NCBI GenBank assembly: GCA_020848545.1
Contig: JADLHZ010000151.1
Span: forward strand, 62,001-126,000
Direction of reading: 5' to 3'
Length of the DNA stretch: 64,000 nucleotides
Origin: Deltaproteobacteria bacterium
GTDB lineage: Bacteria; Myxococcota; JADLHZ01
In this document: positions 52,525 through 60,915 of the stretch, piece after piece
Position numbering within the stretch: the first letter of the stretch is position 1
Layout of the letters: every line of letters begins with the position of its first letter
Made by a program: the position numbers and the translations under genes
Notes under the pieces: generated by a model
Told to the model about the DNA's origin: nothing
The model's input: only the letters and a program-made list of their open reading frames with translations
Databases searched by the model: none

Positions 52525-52539
52525 CCGACCACAGGTCGG
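52525..52539 (+). promoter_or_regulatory. Hairpin CCGACC-ACA-GGTCGG before the thiolase ribosome site
   Basis: A perfect 6-base stem with a 3-base loop, followed directly by ACAGGAG, 14 bases before ATG 52554. The placement matches the GGGC-GAAA-GCCC-ACAGGAG leader of the dehydrogenase gene at 49774. Confidence 0.5.
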
Positions 52540-52553
52540 ACAGGAGATCATAT

Positions 52554-53723
52554 ATGTCGAACGAAGTGTGGATCATCGCAGCAGGCCGCTCGGCCATGGG
52601 TCGCGGAGTCAAAGGCACCTTGAAGGACACGCGGCCGGACAGTCTGCTCGCGCAAGTGATGTCGCAGGTCGTCGCGCGCGTGCCGGGCCTGCAGCCGGGC
52701 ATGCTCGAAGACGTCGTCATCGGCTGTGCGTTTCCCGAGGGAGAGCAAGGTATGAACATGGCGCGCCTCGCCGTGCTGCTCGCGAAGTGGCCGGACACGG
52801 TGCCCGCGGTGACCGTGAACCGCTTCTGCTCGTCCGGCCTGCAAGCCGTCGCGCAAGGTGCGGAGCGCATCGCGTTCGGCTCTGTCGACGTGCTGCTCGC
52901 CGGCGGCGTCGAGTCGATGTCGATGGTGCCGATGACCGGCAACAAGTTCAGCGCGAATCCCGAGCTCGCCGACAACATGCCGCAAGCGTACATGCCGATG
53001 GGTATCACGGCAGAACGCGTCGCCAAGCGCTTCGAAGTGAACCGGCAACAGCAAGACGAGTTCGCGCTGAAGTCGCACCAAAAGGCCGTCGCGGCGCAAA
53101 AAGAAGGCAAGTTCAAGGACGAGATCATCCCGGTGCACGCCGTCAAGTACGGTGAAGACGGCAAGCAGACGACGGTGACCTTCGATCAAGACGAGATGCC
53201 GCGCGCCGACACCTCTATGGAAGTGCTCGCGAAGCTGAAGCCGGCGTTCGCCGAAGGCGGCAGCGTCACGCCAGGGAACAGCTCGCCATTGACGGACGGT
53301 GCGTCGGCGGTGGTGTTGATGTCGAAGGACAAGGCAACGTCGCTCGGACTGAAGCCGCTCGGCGTATTCCGCGGCTTCGCCGTGACCGGCGTCGCGCCCG
53401 ACATCATGGGCATCGGGCCGGTGCCGGCGATTCGCAAACTCTTGGAGAAGCACAAGCTGACGGTGAAGGACATCGACCTCTTCGAGATCAACGAAGCGTT
53501 CGCGTCGCAAGCCGTCTACTGCGGGCGAGAGCTCGGGATTCCCGAGAACAAGCTGAACGTCAACGGCGGCGCGATCGCGCTCGGCCACGCGCTCGGCTCG
53601 ACCGGCGCGCGCATGACGGCGACCTTGCTCCACGAGATGAAGCGGCGCAACGTGCGCTACGGCGTCGCCTCGATGTGCATCGGCGGCGGTCAGGGTGCAG
53701 CAGCACTTTACGAGAGAGTATAA
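52554..53723 (+). CDS. Acetyl-CoA acyltransferase (thiolase, FadA-type)
   Basis: A 389-aa thiolase with the complete active site: nucleophile Cys92 in VTVNRFCSSGLQAV, the EINEAFASQA loop, NVNGGAIALGHALGSTGARM with the catalytic His, and the C-terminal CIGGGQGAA with the second catalytic Cys. It releases acetyl-CoA from 3-ketoacyl-CoA, the last beta-oxidation step, and pairs with the bifunctional enzyme at 49774. The REP-like pair and small ORF (52156-52519) separate the two, yet strand and function suggest an operon. Ribosome site AGGAG within ACAGGAG. Confidence 0.95.
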   Translation: MSNEVWIIAAGRSAMGRGVKGTLKDTRPDSLLAQVMSQVVARVPGLQPGMLEDVVIGCAFPEGEQGMNMARLAVLLAKWPDTVPAVTVNRFCSSGLQAVAQGAERIAFGSVDVLLAGGVESMSMVPMTGNKFSANPELADNMPQAYMPMGITAERVAKRFEVNRQQQDEFALKSHQKAVAAQKEGKFKDEIIPVHAVKYGEDGKQTTVTFDQDEMPRADTSMEVLAKLKPAFAEGGSVTPGNSSPLTDGASAVVLMSKDKATSLGLKPLGVFRGFAVTGVAPDIMGIGPVPAIRKLLEKHKLTVKDIDLFEINEAFASQAVYCGRELGIPENKLNVNGGAIALGHALGSTGARMTATLLHEMKRRNVRYGVASMCIGGGQGAAALYERV

Positions 53724-53822
53724 GATCGCGATACGGGGTAGGCCTCGGGCGACCCAAATCCGACCCTCCGGCCGGCCACCATGCCTTGAAATATTTGCGC
53801 GCTCGGGCCAGGTTCCCGCGCC

Positions 53823-54875
53823 GTGACGGCCCCCACGCTGACCGATCCCGAATCTGCGCCGAAAGCGACCGGTGTTTGGCGCCTCGCTCTGCCGCTGCTC
53901 GAGGACGAGCGCGATCTGCCCTTCGTGAAGCTGGCGCTGCTCTTGTCGCTCATCGCGCTGCCCTTCGCGGCGCTGATGTTCTTCGGCGGGCTGTCGGTCG
54001 GAACGCGCTTCTTGCTGTCGGTGCCCTACTACGGGCTCCTGCTCGGCTGGTACGGCGGCCCGTACAACCTCATGCTGCACAACACCTCGCACCGCCGGCT
54101 CATGAAGTGGCGGCCGCTGAACCATTACATCCCCAACGTGCTCGGCTTCTTCTTCGGCCACTCGGCGAACACTTACTTCGCGCACCACGTGGGCATGCAT
54201 CATCCGGAGAACAACCTTCGGGACGATCTCAGCAGCACGCTCGACTATCAGCGCGACAGCTTCATCGACTTTCTAAAATACTTTGCGCGCTTCTTCTTCC
54301 TCATCGTCATCGAGTTGCCGCTCTACTTCAAACGCAAAGGCCGCACGCGCTTGCTGCGGCAGGTCCTCTTCGGCGAGCTCTCGCTGTATGCCGGCCTCAC
54401 CGCGCTGCTCTTCGTCGATTGGAGCGCGACGGTCATCGTCTTCGTCATCCCCTTCGTCATGATGCGCTTCATGATGATGGCGGGAAACTGGGGGCAGCAC
54501 GCGTTCGTCGATGTGCGCACTCCCGAGAACTGCTACCGAAACAGCCTCACCTGCATCAACGCGACCTACAACCGGCGCTGCTTCAACGACGGCTATCACA
54601 TCGGCCACCATCTGAAGGCGACCCGGCACTGGACCGAGATGCCGAAGGACTTTCGCGACAACGTGCAGAGCTACGCGTCCGAGGACGCGATCGTGTTCCA
54701 CGGCATCGACTTCTTCGTCGTCTGGCTCTTTCTCATGCTCGGGCGCTACGATCTGCTCGCGCGCCGCGTGGTGTCGCTCGACGGCAAGGCGCGCAGCGAA
54801 GCCGAGATCATCGCGTGGCTGAAGACGCGCACGCGGGCGGCGTCGAGCACAGAGGCCGAGCTCGCCGCGGCCTAG
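53823..54875 (+). CDS. Membrane fatty-acid desaturase/hydroxylase
   Basis: A 350-aa protein starting at GTG 53823. It has ~4-5 hydrophobic segments and a di-iron histidine set: LHNTSHRR (HxxxH), AHHVGMHHPENN (HxxxHH) and NDGYHIGHHL (HxxHH). NWGQHAFVD adds a further His between them. This is the general pattern of membrane fatty-acid desaturases, although spacing is somewhat unlike the sphingolipid desaturase half at 26911, so a different substrate is likely. 99 bases separate it from the thiolase, on the same strand. Substrate (acyl-lipid, acyl-CoA or other) not determined. Confidence 0.88.
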   Translation: MTAPTLTDPESAPKATGVWRLALPLLEDERDLPFVKLALLLSLIALPFAALMFFGGLSVGTRFLLSVPYYGLLLGWYGGPYNLMLHNTSHRRLMKWRPLNHYIPNVLGFFFGHSANTYFAHHVGMHHPENNLRDDLSSTLDYQRDSFIDFLKYFARFFFLIVIELPLYFKRKGRTRLLRQVLFGELSLYAGLTALLFVDWSATVIVFVIPFVMMRFMMMAGNWGQHAFVDVRTPENCYRNSLTCINATYNRRCFNDGYHIGHHLKATRHWTEMPKDFRDNVQSYASEDAIVFHGIDFFVVWLFLMLGRYDLLARRVVSLDGKARSEAEIIAWLKTRTRAASSTEAELAAA

Positions 54876-55117
54876 GATCGCTTCTTCAACAGCAGGTCGA
54901 TCCGCACGCCGTCGATGGTGAGCCCATCGATGTTCGCGTCGGTGATCTTCACGTTGCGCAGGTCGACGTCGTTCAAGCGGGCGCCTTTGAAGGTGACGTC
55001 CTCGAAGCGCGCGTTGGAACAATCGGCGTCGTGAATGCGCATGGCGTCGAAGCGGACGTCGTGGGCGGAAAAGCGAACGGCGGCATCTTCGAGCTCGATC
55101 GTGGTCATTTTCGCCAT
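54872..55117 (-). CDS. Small pentapeptide-repeat-like protein
   Basis: I start at ATG 55117 (MAKMTTIELEDAAVRFSAHD); ATG 55108 is equally possible and the frame is open to 55201. The ~81-aa product is a run of five-residue steps with a central hydrophobic residue (ARFEDVTFKGARLNDVDLRN; VKITDANIDGLTIDGVRIDL), the pattern of a pentapeptide-repeat beta-helix of about two to three coils. Such proteins act as binding scaffolds; no target is visible. Its 3' end overlaps the desaturase stop by 4 bases, tail to tail, and it is divergent from the secreted protein at 55180. Confidence 0.65.
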   Translation of the reverse strand: MAKMTTIELEDAAVRFSAHDVRFDAMRIHDADCSNARFEDVTFKGARLNDVDLRNVKITDANIDGLTIDGVRIDLLLKKRS

Positions 55118-55179
55118 GCGACTCGCCTTCGCATCGGGTCGAGGCAACGTCCAGCGCCCGCGACCGATGATCCATCCTG

Positions 55180-56115
55180 ATGTTCCAGGCGTTCCTCGCA
55201 CTGCTCTTCACAGCGGGCTCGGCGTTCTTCGTCGAGCGCGAGGACCTCGCGTGCCCGGACGACGCCGCCATGCAAGCGCTGATCGCGCATCGGCTCGGGC
55301 GGGATGCGTGGGCGGCAAAGAGCGGCAGCGTCGTCTCGGTCCGCTTCACCCGTGAAAGCGGCCCGGCGTTCGCGGCCCGCATCCATGTTCGAACGGACGA
55401 CGGACACGGCATCGGCGAGAAGATCCTGCGCGGCGACGACTGCGGCGATCTCGGCGCCGCGGCTTCGCTAGCGATCTCGCTCGTCCTCGCCGATCTCGCG
55501 GAGGACGCCGCCGCCGCGCCGCTCACGGAGAACGCACCGCGCTACGTGGGCCGCGAGCGCGACGCGCCGATGGCGACCGTGCCCGCTCGCCTCGACGCGA
55601 CTCCGGCAACGCCCTCGCGGCTGTCGAGCGTCGCCCTCGAAGGCGGCCCGGCGTTCGAAGCGTTCTCTCTGCCGGCGGCCGCGTTCGGCGCCGAGCTCGG
55701 GCTCACACTGCAAGCGCGCTGGTTCTCGTTCTCCGCGCGCGGACGGGTGCTGGCGCCGCTCGTCTATGCATCCGGCACCGCGCGGGTGACCAGCGTCGTC
55801 GCTGGCGCGCTCGTCGAAGGCTGCGGCCACGCGAGCATCGTCGCGATCTGCGCCATCTTCAACGCCGCGGCGCTGCGCGTTTCGGTCGCCGGCCTGAGCG
55901 AGCCGCGCGATCTGACCACCCCGTGGCTCGCCACCGGCCTGCGGGTCGGCGTTCGCCTGGCGATGGGCGGCGGCGTCGCGCTCAGACCCTACGCTACCTT
56001 GGTCGTGCCGGTGCTCGCGCCGGCGCTCCTCATCGATGGGCGCGCCGTCTGGACCGCGCCCCCGGTCGCGGCGTCGTTCGGCATCGACGCGGCCTACGGA
56101 TGGGCGCTCCAATGA
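55180..56115 (+). CDS. Exported protein preceding an ECF sigma operon
   Basis: A 311-aa protein with a signal peptide (MFQAFLALLFTAGSAFFVE). Residues ~20-110 form a small domain (LACPDDAAMQALIAHRLGRD; AASLAISLVLADLAEDAAA), then a Pro/Ala linker, then a Gly/Ala-rich beta-strand region (VALEGGPAFEAFSLPAAAFG; AELGLTLQARWFSFSARGRV; WLATGLRVGVRLAMGGGVAL) resembling an outer-membrane barrel. The family is not recognised by name. Its stop overlaps the sigma factor start (ATGA), so the three genes 55180-57517 are coupled; this may be an envelope component sensed or controlled by that sigma system. Confidence 0.7.
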   Translation: MFQAFLALLFTAGSAFFVEREDLACPDDAAMQALIAHRLGRDAWAAKSGSVVSVRFTRESGPAFAARIHVRTDDGHGIGEKILRGDDCGDLGAAASLAISLVLADLAEDAAAAPLTENAPRYVGRERDAPMATVPARLDATPATPSRLSSVALEGGPAFEAFSLPAAAFGAELGLTLQARWFSFSARGRVLAPLVYASGTARVTSVVAGALVEGCGHASIVAICAIFNAAALRVSVAGLSEPRDLTTPWLATGLRVGVRLAMGGGVALRPYATLVVPVLAPALLIDGRAVWTAPPVAASFGIDAAYGWALQ

Positions 56116-56690
56116 ATTTCGTGACGGAAAGCGCCCGCACGCCCCAAGCTCCCGTCGTGGTGGACTCGCGCGCGTTCGTGCGCCGCCTGTACGAAGCGCA
56201 CTTCGACTACGTGTGGCACACGCTGCGGCGTCTAGGCGTGCGCCCGGCGGAGCTCGAAGACGTGGCGCATGAGGTGTTCATCGTGGTGCAGCGAAAGGCC
56301 TCGGACTTCGATCCGACGCGCCCCGAGAAACCCTGGCTCTTCGGCATCGCCTATCGCGTGGCGGCGGATCAGAAGCGCCTCGTTCGCCACGCGCGCGAGA
56401 CTGCGCTCGAGCACGATCCGCCGTCTGGCGCAGGAAACGCCGAGGCCGCCGCGATCGCCCGGCAACATCGCCGCCTCGTCGAAGCCGCGCTGGCCGGGCT
56501 GCCGCTCGACCAACGCGCCGTCTTCATCATGCACGACGTCGACGAGCTGACGATGCCCGAGATCGCGCGCGCCCTCGATGTACCGCTGAACACCGCATAC
56601 TCACGCCTGCGCCTCGGCCGTGAAGCGTTCACTGCCGCCGTGCGCCGAATCCGTGCGCGCAGCGAGACGATGAAAGGAGCCGCGCCATGA
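56112..56690 (+). CDS. ECF (RpoE-like) RNA polymerase sigma factor
   Basis: Start at ATG 56112, in ATGA overlap with the upstream gene. The 192-aa product has region 2 (FVRRLYEAHFDYVWHTLRRL; LEDVAHEVFIVVQRKASDFD; RPEKPWLFGIAYRVAADQKR) and region 4 (LAGLPLDQRAVFIMHDVDEL; TMPEIARALDVPLNTAYSRL) in the usual ECF arrangement. It should direct transcription from its own promoter class; ECF operons are often autoregulated, but I could not identify the motif upstream of 55180. The next gene (56687, ATGA overlap) is in the position of an anti-sigma factor. Confidence 0.95.
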   Translation: MNFVTESARTPQAPVVVDSRAFVRRLYEAHFDYVWHTLRRLGVRPAELEDVAHEVFIVVQRKASDFDPTRPEKPWLFGIAYRVAADQKRLVRHARETALEHDPPSGAGNAEAAAIARQHRRLVEAALAGLPLDQRAVFIMHDVDELTMPEIARALDVPLNTAYSRLRLGREAFTAAVRRIRARSETMKGAAP

Positions 56691-57517
56691 CCCACGATCC
56701 GTCGCCGGACGACCTCGCGCCTTTGGCCGACGACGTCGCCGACATGCTCGCGACTGAACGCGCCGCGCCTCCTGCGCCTGCTGCCGCGCGCGCCCGCGTC
56801 CTCGAACGACTCGAGCACGGTCCGCCGCCCACGCCGCCGCCCTCCGCGGCGTCGCCCGTGGCGAAGCTCGCGGTTGTCTGCGCTGTCCTCGGCCTCGGCG
56901 TCGCGGCGCTCATCCTGCGCGGCACGGACAGCGGCTCCGATCGCAACACCGAACACACCTCCGATCCCGCCCCGCAAAATGTTGCCCCCGGTCCGCTTTC
57001 GCCGAGCGGGGACAGCGGGCAAGGCCCTGTCGTTCCTGCCGCGCCGACGCCGAAAAATATTGCCCCCGGTCCGGCCGCGGGTCCGGCCGCGGGTGCGCAA
57101 AATAGTCTCCCCGGTCCCTTTTCGGCGGCGCCGGCGGGGCCACGGCAGCGCTCGGCGGCGAACCAGCGCGTCGTACCGGCGCCGCTGCCGGTGGAGACAG
57201 CGCCGCCGGTGCCGGAGCGGCCGAAGACCTTGCTCGCCGATGAGCGCGCGCTGCTCGACTCGGCGCGCATGTCGTTGCGTCACGAGGACTCGATCGCCGC
57301 GCGTGTGGCGTTGAGGAAGCACGAGCGCGAGTACGCCGGCGGCCAGCTCGAAGAAGAGCGCGAAGCGTTGTGGATCCTCGTGCTCGACTTCGAGCGCGAC
57401 GATCAAGGCGTCGAGCGCGAGGCTGCGTTGTTCGCCGCCAAGCATCCGGCGAGCATCTTCACGCGCAGCATCGAAGCCGCGAAGAAGCGCGCGCAGAAAC
57501 GGGCACGCGAGCGATGA
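56687..57517 (+). CDS. Anti-sigma-factor-like single-TM protein with repeat-bearing Pro/Ala linker
   Basis: A 276-aa protein. An acidic N-terminal ~60 residues (DLAPLADDVADMLATERAAP) would face the cytoplasm, followed by one TM segment (VAKLAVVCAVLGLGVAALIL) and a ~110-residue Pro/Ala/Gly linker. The C-terminus is a helical, TPR-like or FecR-type tail (ERALLDSARMSLRHEDSIAA; EEEREALWILVLDFERDDQG). No zinc-binding ASD motif, so the anti-sigma role is inferred from position (ATGA overlap with the sigma gene) and topology. The linker repeats QNVAPGP, KNIAPGP and QNSLPGPF, encoded by three copies of the CCCCGGTCC-type motif otherwise seen beside the RAYT. Confidence 0.7.
   Translation: MTHDPSPDDLAPLADDVADMLATERAAPPAPAAARARVLERLEHGPPPTPPPSAASPVAKLAVVCAVLGLGVAALILRGTDSGSDRNTEHTSDPAPQNVAPGPLSPSGDSGQGPVVPAAPTPKNIAPGPAAGPAAGAQNSLPGPFSAAPAGPRQRSAANQRVVPAPLPVETAPPVPERPKTLLADERALLDSARMSLRHEDSIAARVALRKHEREYAGGQLEEEREALWILVLDFERDDQGVEREAALFAAKHPASIFTRSIEAAKKRAQKRARER
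56974..57122. repeat. Three in-frame CCCCGGTCC-type motif copies inside the anti-sigma-like gene
   Basis: Copies at 56974-57000, 57052-57073 and 57098-57122 share the core (G)AAAAT-N2-T-N-(C/T)CCCCGGTCC, two of them ending in CTTTCG or CTTTTCG. On the opposite strand this is CGAAAAGGGACCGGGG, the same unit as in the array at 38094-38144. Confidence 0.7.
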
Positions 57518-57576
57518 TCGAATCTGTGACGGAAGCGACCCGCCGCGCCCAAACGTAGCGACCGAGGAGACCGAAC

Positions 57577-58740
57577 ATGCGCTACGTCATCATCGTTTTT
57601 TTGCTCGCTGCCTGCCGCCCGACCCTCGACCTCGGCGTCACCAACCCGACCGGGACCGGGACGACGAACGAAGGCGTCACTGACGTCGACGCCGTCAGTG
57701 GTCCGACGAGCAGCACAGGCGCCACCGGAACCACGGGCACCACCGCGACGACCGGAGTCAGCGGCAACACCGGCGGCGCCACCGGCCTCGCCGATCTCGC
57801 AGGCGTCTGGGTGCGCGACGTGCCACCGCCGCCGAACGCACGGCCGCTGCACGCGGATCGCTTGAGCTTCGCGAAGAGCGGCGCCGTCGTCTCGACGATC
57901 GATCCTTGGCGCATGGTCACGCTCGCTTACGAGCTGCGCATCGAGCACAGCCCGACGCGCCTGCAGTGGCTCGTCGGCGGCCAGGTGCAGCGCGAAGACC
58001 AACGCAACATCTTCGCCTACTTCTGGCGGCACGAGCGCTATCCCTATCTCGCGTATGGCTCGTTCAAACGCCAAGGCGCCGGCACTGGGCCGGTGGGCTT
58101 CTGGAAGAACACCTTCATCATCACCGAGAACGCCGAGACGACGACCTACGAAGAGGGCTACTCCCTGCTCGCTGACGGCAGCGCCACGCACTCGCTCAAC
58201 GTGTTCGGCACGCAGCCGACGCCGCTGCCGATCTCGCAGCACGGCACCTATACCTGCCCGGAGCCCGACCTCTGCGCGGTCGTGCTCGGCGGCTTCACCA
58301 TCGAGCTGCACTTTGTCACCGCCGACGAGCTGGTCGATGCGTTCAACAGCCGCTGGGATCGCGCGCGCACCTGCGCCACGGGCGGCCCGGCGCTGTGGAC
58401 GGTGCCTTCGGCATGCCCGCCCTTCGTCGCGCAGTGCCAAGCGGGTCAGACCGCCGACTGGGATGGCTGCGTTTGGTCTTGCGAGTGGCCGCAGCGCTGC
58501 GACAATCCGACCGTGACCATCTGCAAATCGCAGAACGACTGCGCCGCCGGCGAGACCTGCGAATTCAACAGCATCGGCATGCACGATCCGGATCCGACGA
58601 TCTCGGCGCTGCGCGGCCTGTGCGTGAAGCCGCGAAAGCTCTGCGGAAACGACAGCGAATGCGGGGCGGACAGCCTGTGCAGCTACGCACATTGTCCGCT
58701 GAACGCCACGTGCCAAGGCCAGTGCGAGCACGCGTTCTAG
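57577..58740 (+). CDS. Lipoprotein with Thr/Gly linker and Cys-rich C-terminus
   Basis: A 387-aa protein. MRYVIIVFLLAAC gives a lipobox (LAAC, Cys13). A Thr/Gly/Ser repeat linker (TGATGTTGTTATTGVSGNTG) leads to a globular domain with LADLAGVWVRDVPPPPNARP and AYFWRHERYPYLAYGSFKRQ, a lipocalin- or META-like beta pattern. The last ~110 residues hold ~14 cysteines (CVWSCEWPQRCDNP; ICKSQNDCAAGETC; CGADSLCSYAHCPLNATC), typical of myxobacterial surface proteins with Dickkopf/EGF-like Cys modules. Function unknown. It follows the anti-sigma-like gene by 59 bases with a GAGGAG ribosome site, and could be part of that regulon. Confidence 0.75.
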   Translation: MRYVIIVFLLAACRPTLDLGVTNPTGTGTTNEGVTDVDAVSGPTSSTGATGTTGTTATTGVSGNTGGATGLADLAGVWVRDVPPPPNARPLHADRLSFAKSGAVVSTIDPWRMVTLAYELRIEHSPTRLQWLVGGQVQREDQRNIFAYFWRHERYPYLAYGSFKRQGAGTGPVGFWKNTFIITENAETTTYEEGYSLLADGSATHSLNVFGTQPTPLPISQHGTYTCPEPDLCAVVLGGFTIELHFVTADELVDAFNSRWDRARTCATGGPALWTVPSACPPFVAQCQAGQTADWDGCVWSCEWPQRCDNPTVTICKSQNDCAAGETCEFNSIGMHDPDPTISALRGLCVKPRKLCGNDSECGADSLCSYAHCPLNATCQGQCEHAF

Positions 58741-58797
58741 GACGCGAACAACCGTCCGGACGGCGGCGCCGATAACGCCGTCAGCCCGGAGACGCCC

Positions 58798-60915
58798 ATG
58801 TCACGCATCCCGCCTGCCCTCGCCCGCTTGGAAGCCACCCGTGTCAGCGCGACCCCCGACGCCGACACCATCAAGCCACTGCCGCCGCTGCCGAACACGC
58901 CCGAGATCCGCGCGCAGCTCGCCGACGCGCCGGCGCCCGCGTTGAACGCCGCGCTCGGCCTCGGCTTCGCCAAAGTGCGCGGCGGCGCCATCGTCGCGCC
59001 GGGCGTGCGCCTCGCCGGCGTCGGTCGCCTGGCCGCGCTCACGCAAACCCAGGGCACGGAAGCGCTCGCCGATCGCAAGACCTTCGACCTCATGAGCAAG
59101 CGTGAGGATCGCCCCGGGCAAAAAGCCGCACGCGAAGTGAAGTTCCTGATCGTCGACGCCGATACGGCCAACCCGAAGGTCTACTTCCTGAACACGAACA
59201 ACGTGCAATACCACTACTTCTTCTACCGCGACGCGCTTGGACACTCGAGCACGACGAATGAAGCGTTCAACGCGATGACCTACTTCAGCGACAAGCGAAA
59301 GTGCATCGCCGGCACGCTCGTCGCGCACGACAAGTTCGAAGACAGCCAAGGAGCGAAGGGCCTCTACACGATGGAGTTCTGGCCGACCGATCCGGTGAAG
59401 GCGAAGCACGTCGGCGCCGCGTTCAAAGCGCTCGCAGCGGCGATGCCGTTCGCCAAGGGCAAGCTCGCGTACCATCCGGCGGGCGATACGCAGGAGGCCC
59501 TCTTCGCGCAGGAGAAGGCGGCCATCGACGCGCTCGGCGTGAAGACCGTCGACACGACGAAGCTCTTCGGCGCGACGTCGTTCTCGTCGATGAACACCGG
59601 CGTCGGCTTCGGCATGCTGCGCGTGATCGATCCGAGCCAAGCTGGCCAGCGCCCGCCGACCGCGCGTGACGTCGTCATCTTCAAGACGCTCCCGAACGAT
59701 CTCGGCCACGTCAGCGGGGTCATCACCGAGCAGCCGCAGACGAACCTCTCGCACGTCAACCTGAAGGCGATTCAGAACAAGACGCCGAACGCGTACCTGA
59801 AGAACGCGTCGAGCGATCCGGACCTCAAGAAGCTCATCGGCAAGATCGTGCGCTACGAAGTCACGGGCGACGGCTACAAGATCGTGGAAGCCACCGAGGC
59901 CGAAGCGACGAAGTTCATGGACTCGATCCGCCCGAAGAAGGCGACGATCCCGAAGCGCAACCTCAAAGAGACGAAGATCCGCACGCTCGCCGAGCTGCGC
60001 AACGCCCAAGCGACCGCGTACGGCGCCAAAGCCGCGAACCTCGGCGAGCTCGACACGATCCTCCCCGGCAACACGCCCGACGGCTTCGCGATCCCGTTTT
60101 CGTTCTACGATCGCTTCATGAAGGAGAACGGCTTCTACCAAGAGGCGAAGAAGATGCTCGCCGATCCGAAGTTCAAGAACGACCCCATGGTGCGCGAAGA
60201 GAAGCTGAAGGAATTCCAGAAGCTGATCAAGAAGGCGAAGGTGCCGGCGGCGCTGCAAAAAGAGCTCGACGCGATGTACGCGAAGTTTCCGGCCGGCACC
60301 AACGTGCGCTGCCGCTCGAGCACGAACAACGAGGATCTCGAAGGCTTCAACGGCGCCGGCCTGTACGACTCGTATACGCACCGGACGACCGAAGGCACGA
60401 TCGACAAGACGGTGAAGCAAGTGTGGGCCAGCTTGTGGAACTTCCGCGCCTTCGAAGAGCGCGAGTTCTACCGCATCGATCACCTGAAGGCGGCGATGGC
60501 CGTCGCCGTGCATCCGAACCAAGACGACGAGATCGCCAACGGCGTCGCCGTCACGAAGAACATCTACGATCCGAACTGGCCCGGCTTCTACGTGAACGCG
60601 CAGGTCGGCGAGAGCTTGGTGACGAACCCGACGCCGGGCGCCACGCCGGACGAGATGCTCGTCGCCGCGCTCGGTGAGCATGGCGAGTACGAGACGCAGT
60701 ACGTGCGCCACTCGACGGAGCTGAAGAACGGGCAGAAGACGGTGCTCTCGAAGCAGCAGCTCACCGCGCTGACGCAGGCGATGGAGAAGATCCAGGCGCA
60801 CTTTCAGAAGGTGTACAAGAAGGTCGGCGACAAGAGCTTCGCCATGGACATCGAGTTCAAGATCACGAAGAGCGGCGCGCTCAGCGTCAAGCAAGCGCGC
60901 CCCTGGGTCGAGTAG
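58798..60915 (+). CDS. PEP/pyruvate-binding (PPDK-like) domain protein
   Basis: A 705-aa protein. The C-terminal ~330 residues match the ATP-grasp PEP/pyruvate-binding domain: YGAKAANLGELDTILPGNTP, GFAIPFSFYDRFM, RCRSSTNNEDLEGFNGAGLY, VKQVWASLWNFRAFEEREFY, and a final AMDIEFKITKSGALSVKQARPW. Upstream, LPNDLGHVSGVITEQPQTNL followed by SHVNLKAIQNKTPNAYLKN resembles the swivelling phosphohistidine domain, with His in SHVN. The N-terminal ~220 residues are not recognised (KVYFLNTNNVQYHYFFYRDA). Domain order is therefore swapped relative to PEP synthase, as in some secreted or water-dikinase-like proteins. Substrate unknown. No signal peptide is evident. Confidence 0.82.
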   Translation: MSRIPPALARLEATRVSATPDADTIKPLPPLPNTPEIRAQLADAPAPALNAALGLGFAKVRGGAIVAPGVRLAGVGRLAALTQTQGTEALADRKTFDLMSKREDRPGQKAAREVKFLIVDADTANPKVYFLNTNNVQYHYFFYRDALGHSSTTNEAFNAMTYFSDKRKCIAGTLVAHDKFEDSQGAKGLYTMEFWPTDPVKAKHVGAAFKALAAAMPFAKGKLAYHPAGDTQEALFAQEKAAIDALGVKTVDTTKLFGATSFSSMNTGVGFGMLRVIDPSQAGQRPPTARDVVIFKTLPNDLGHVSGVITEQPQTNLSHVNLKAIQNKTPNAYLKNASSDPDLKKLIGKIVRYEVTGDGYKIVEATEAEATKFMDSIRPKKATIPKRNLKETKIRTLAELRNAQATAYGAKAANLGELDTILPGNTPDGFAIPFSFYDRFMKENGFYQEAKKMLADPKFKNDPMVREEKLKEFQKLIKKAKVPAALQKELDAMYAKFPAGTNVRCRSSTNNEDLEGFNGAGLYDSYTHRTTEGTIDKTVKQVWASLWNFRAFEEREFYRIDHLKAAMAVAVHPNQDDEIANGVAVTKNIYDPNWPGFYVNAQVGESLVTNPTPGATPDEMLVAALGEHGEYETQYVRHSTELKNGQKTVLSKQQLTALTQAMEKIQAHFQKVYKKVGDKSFAMDIEFKITKSGALSVKQARPWVE

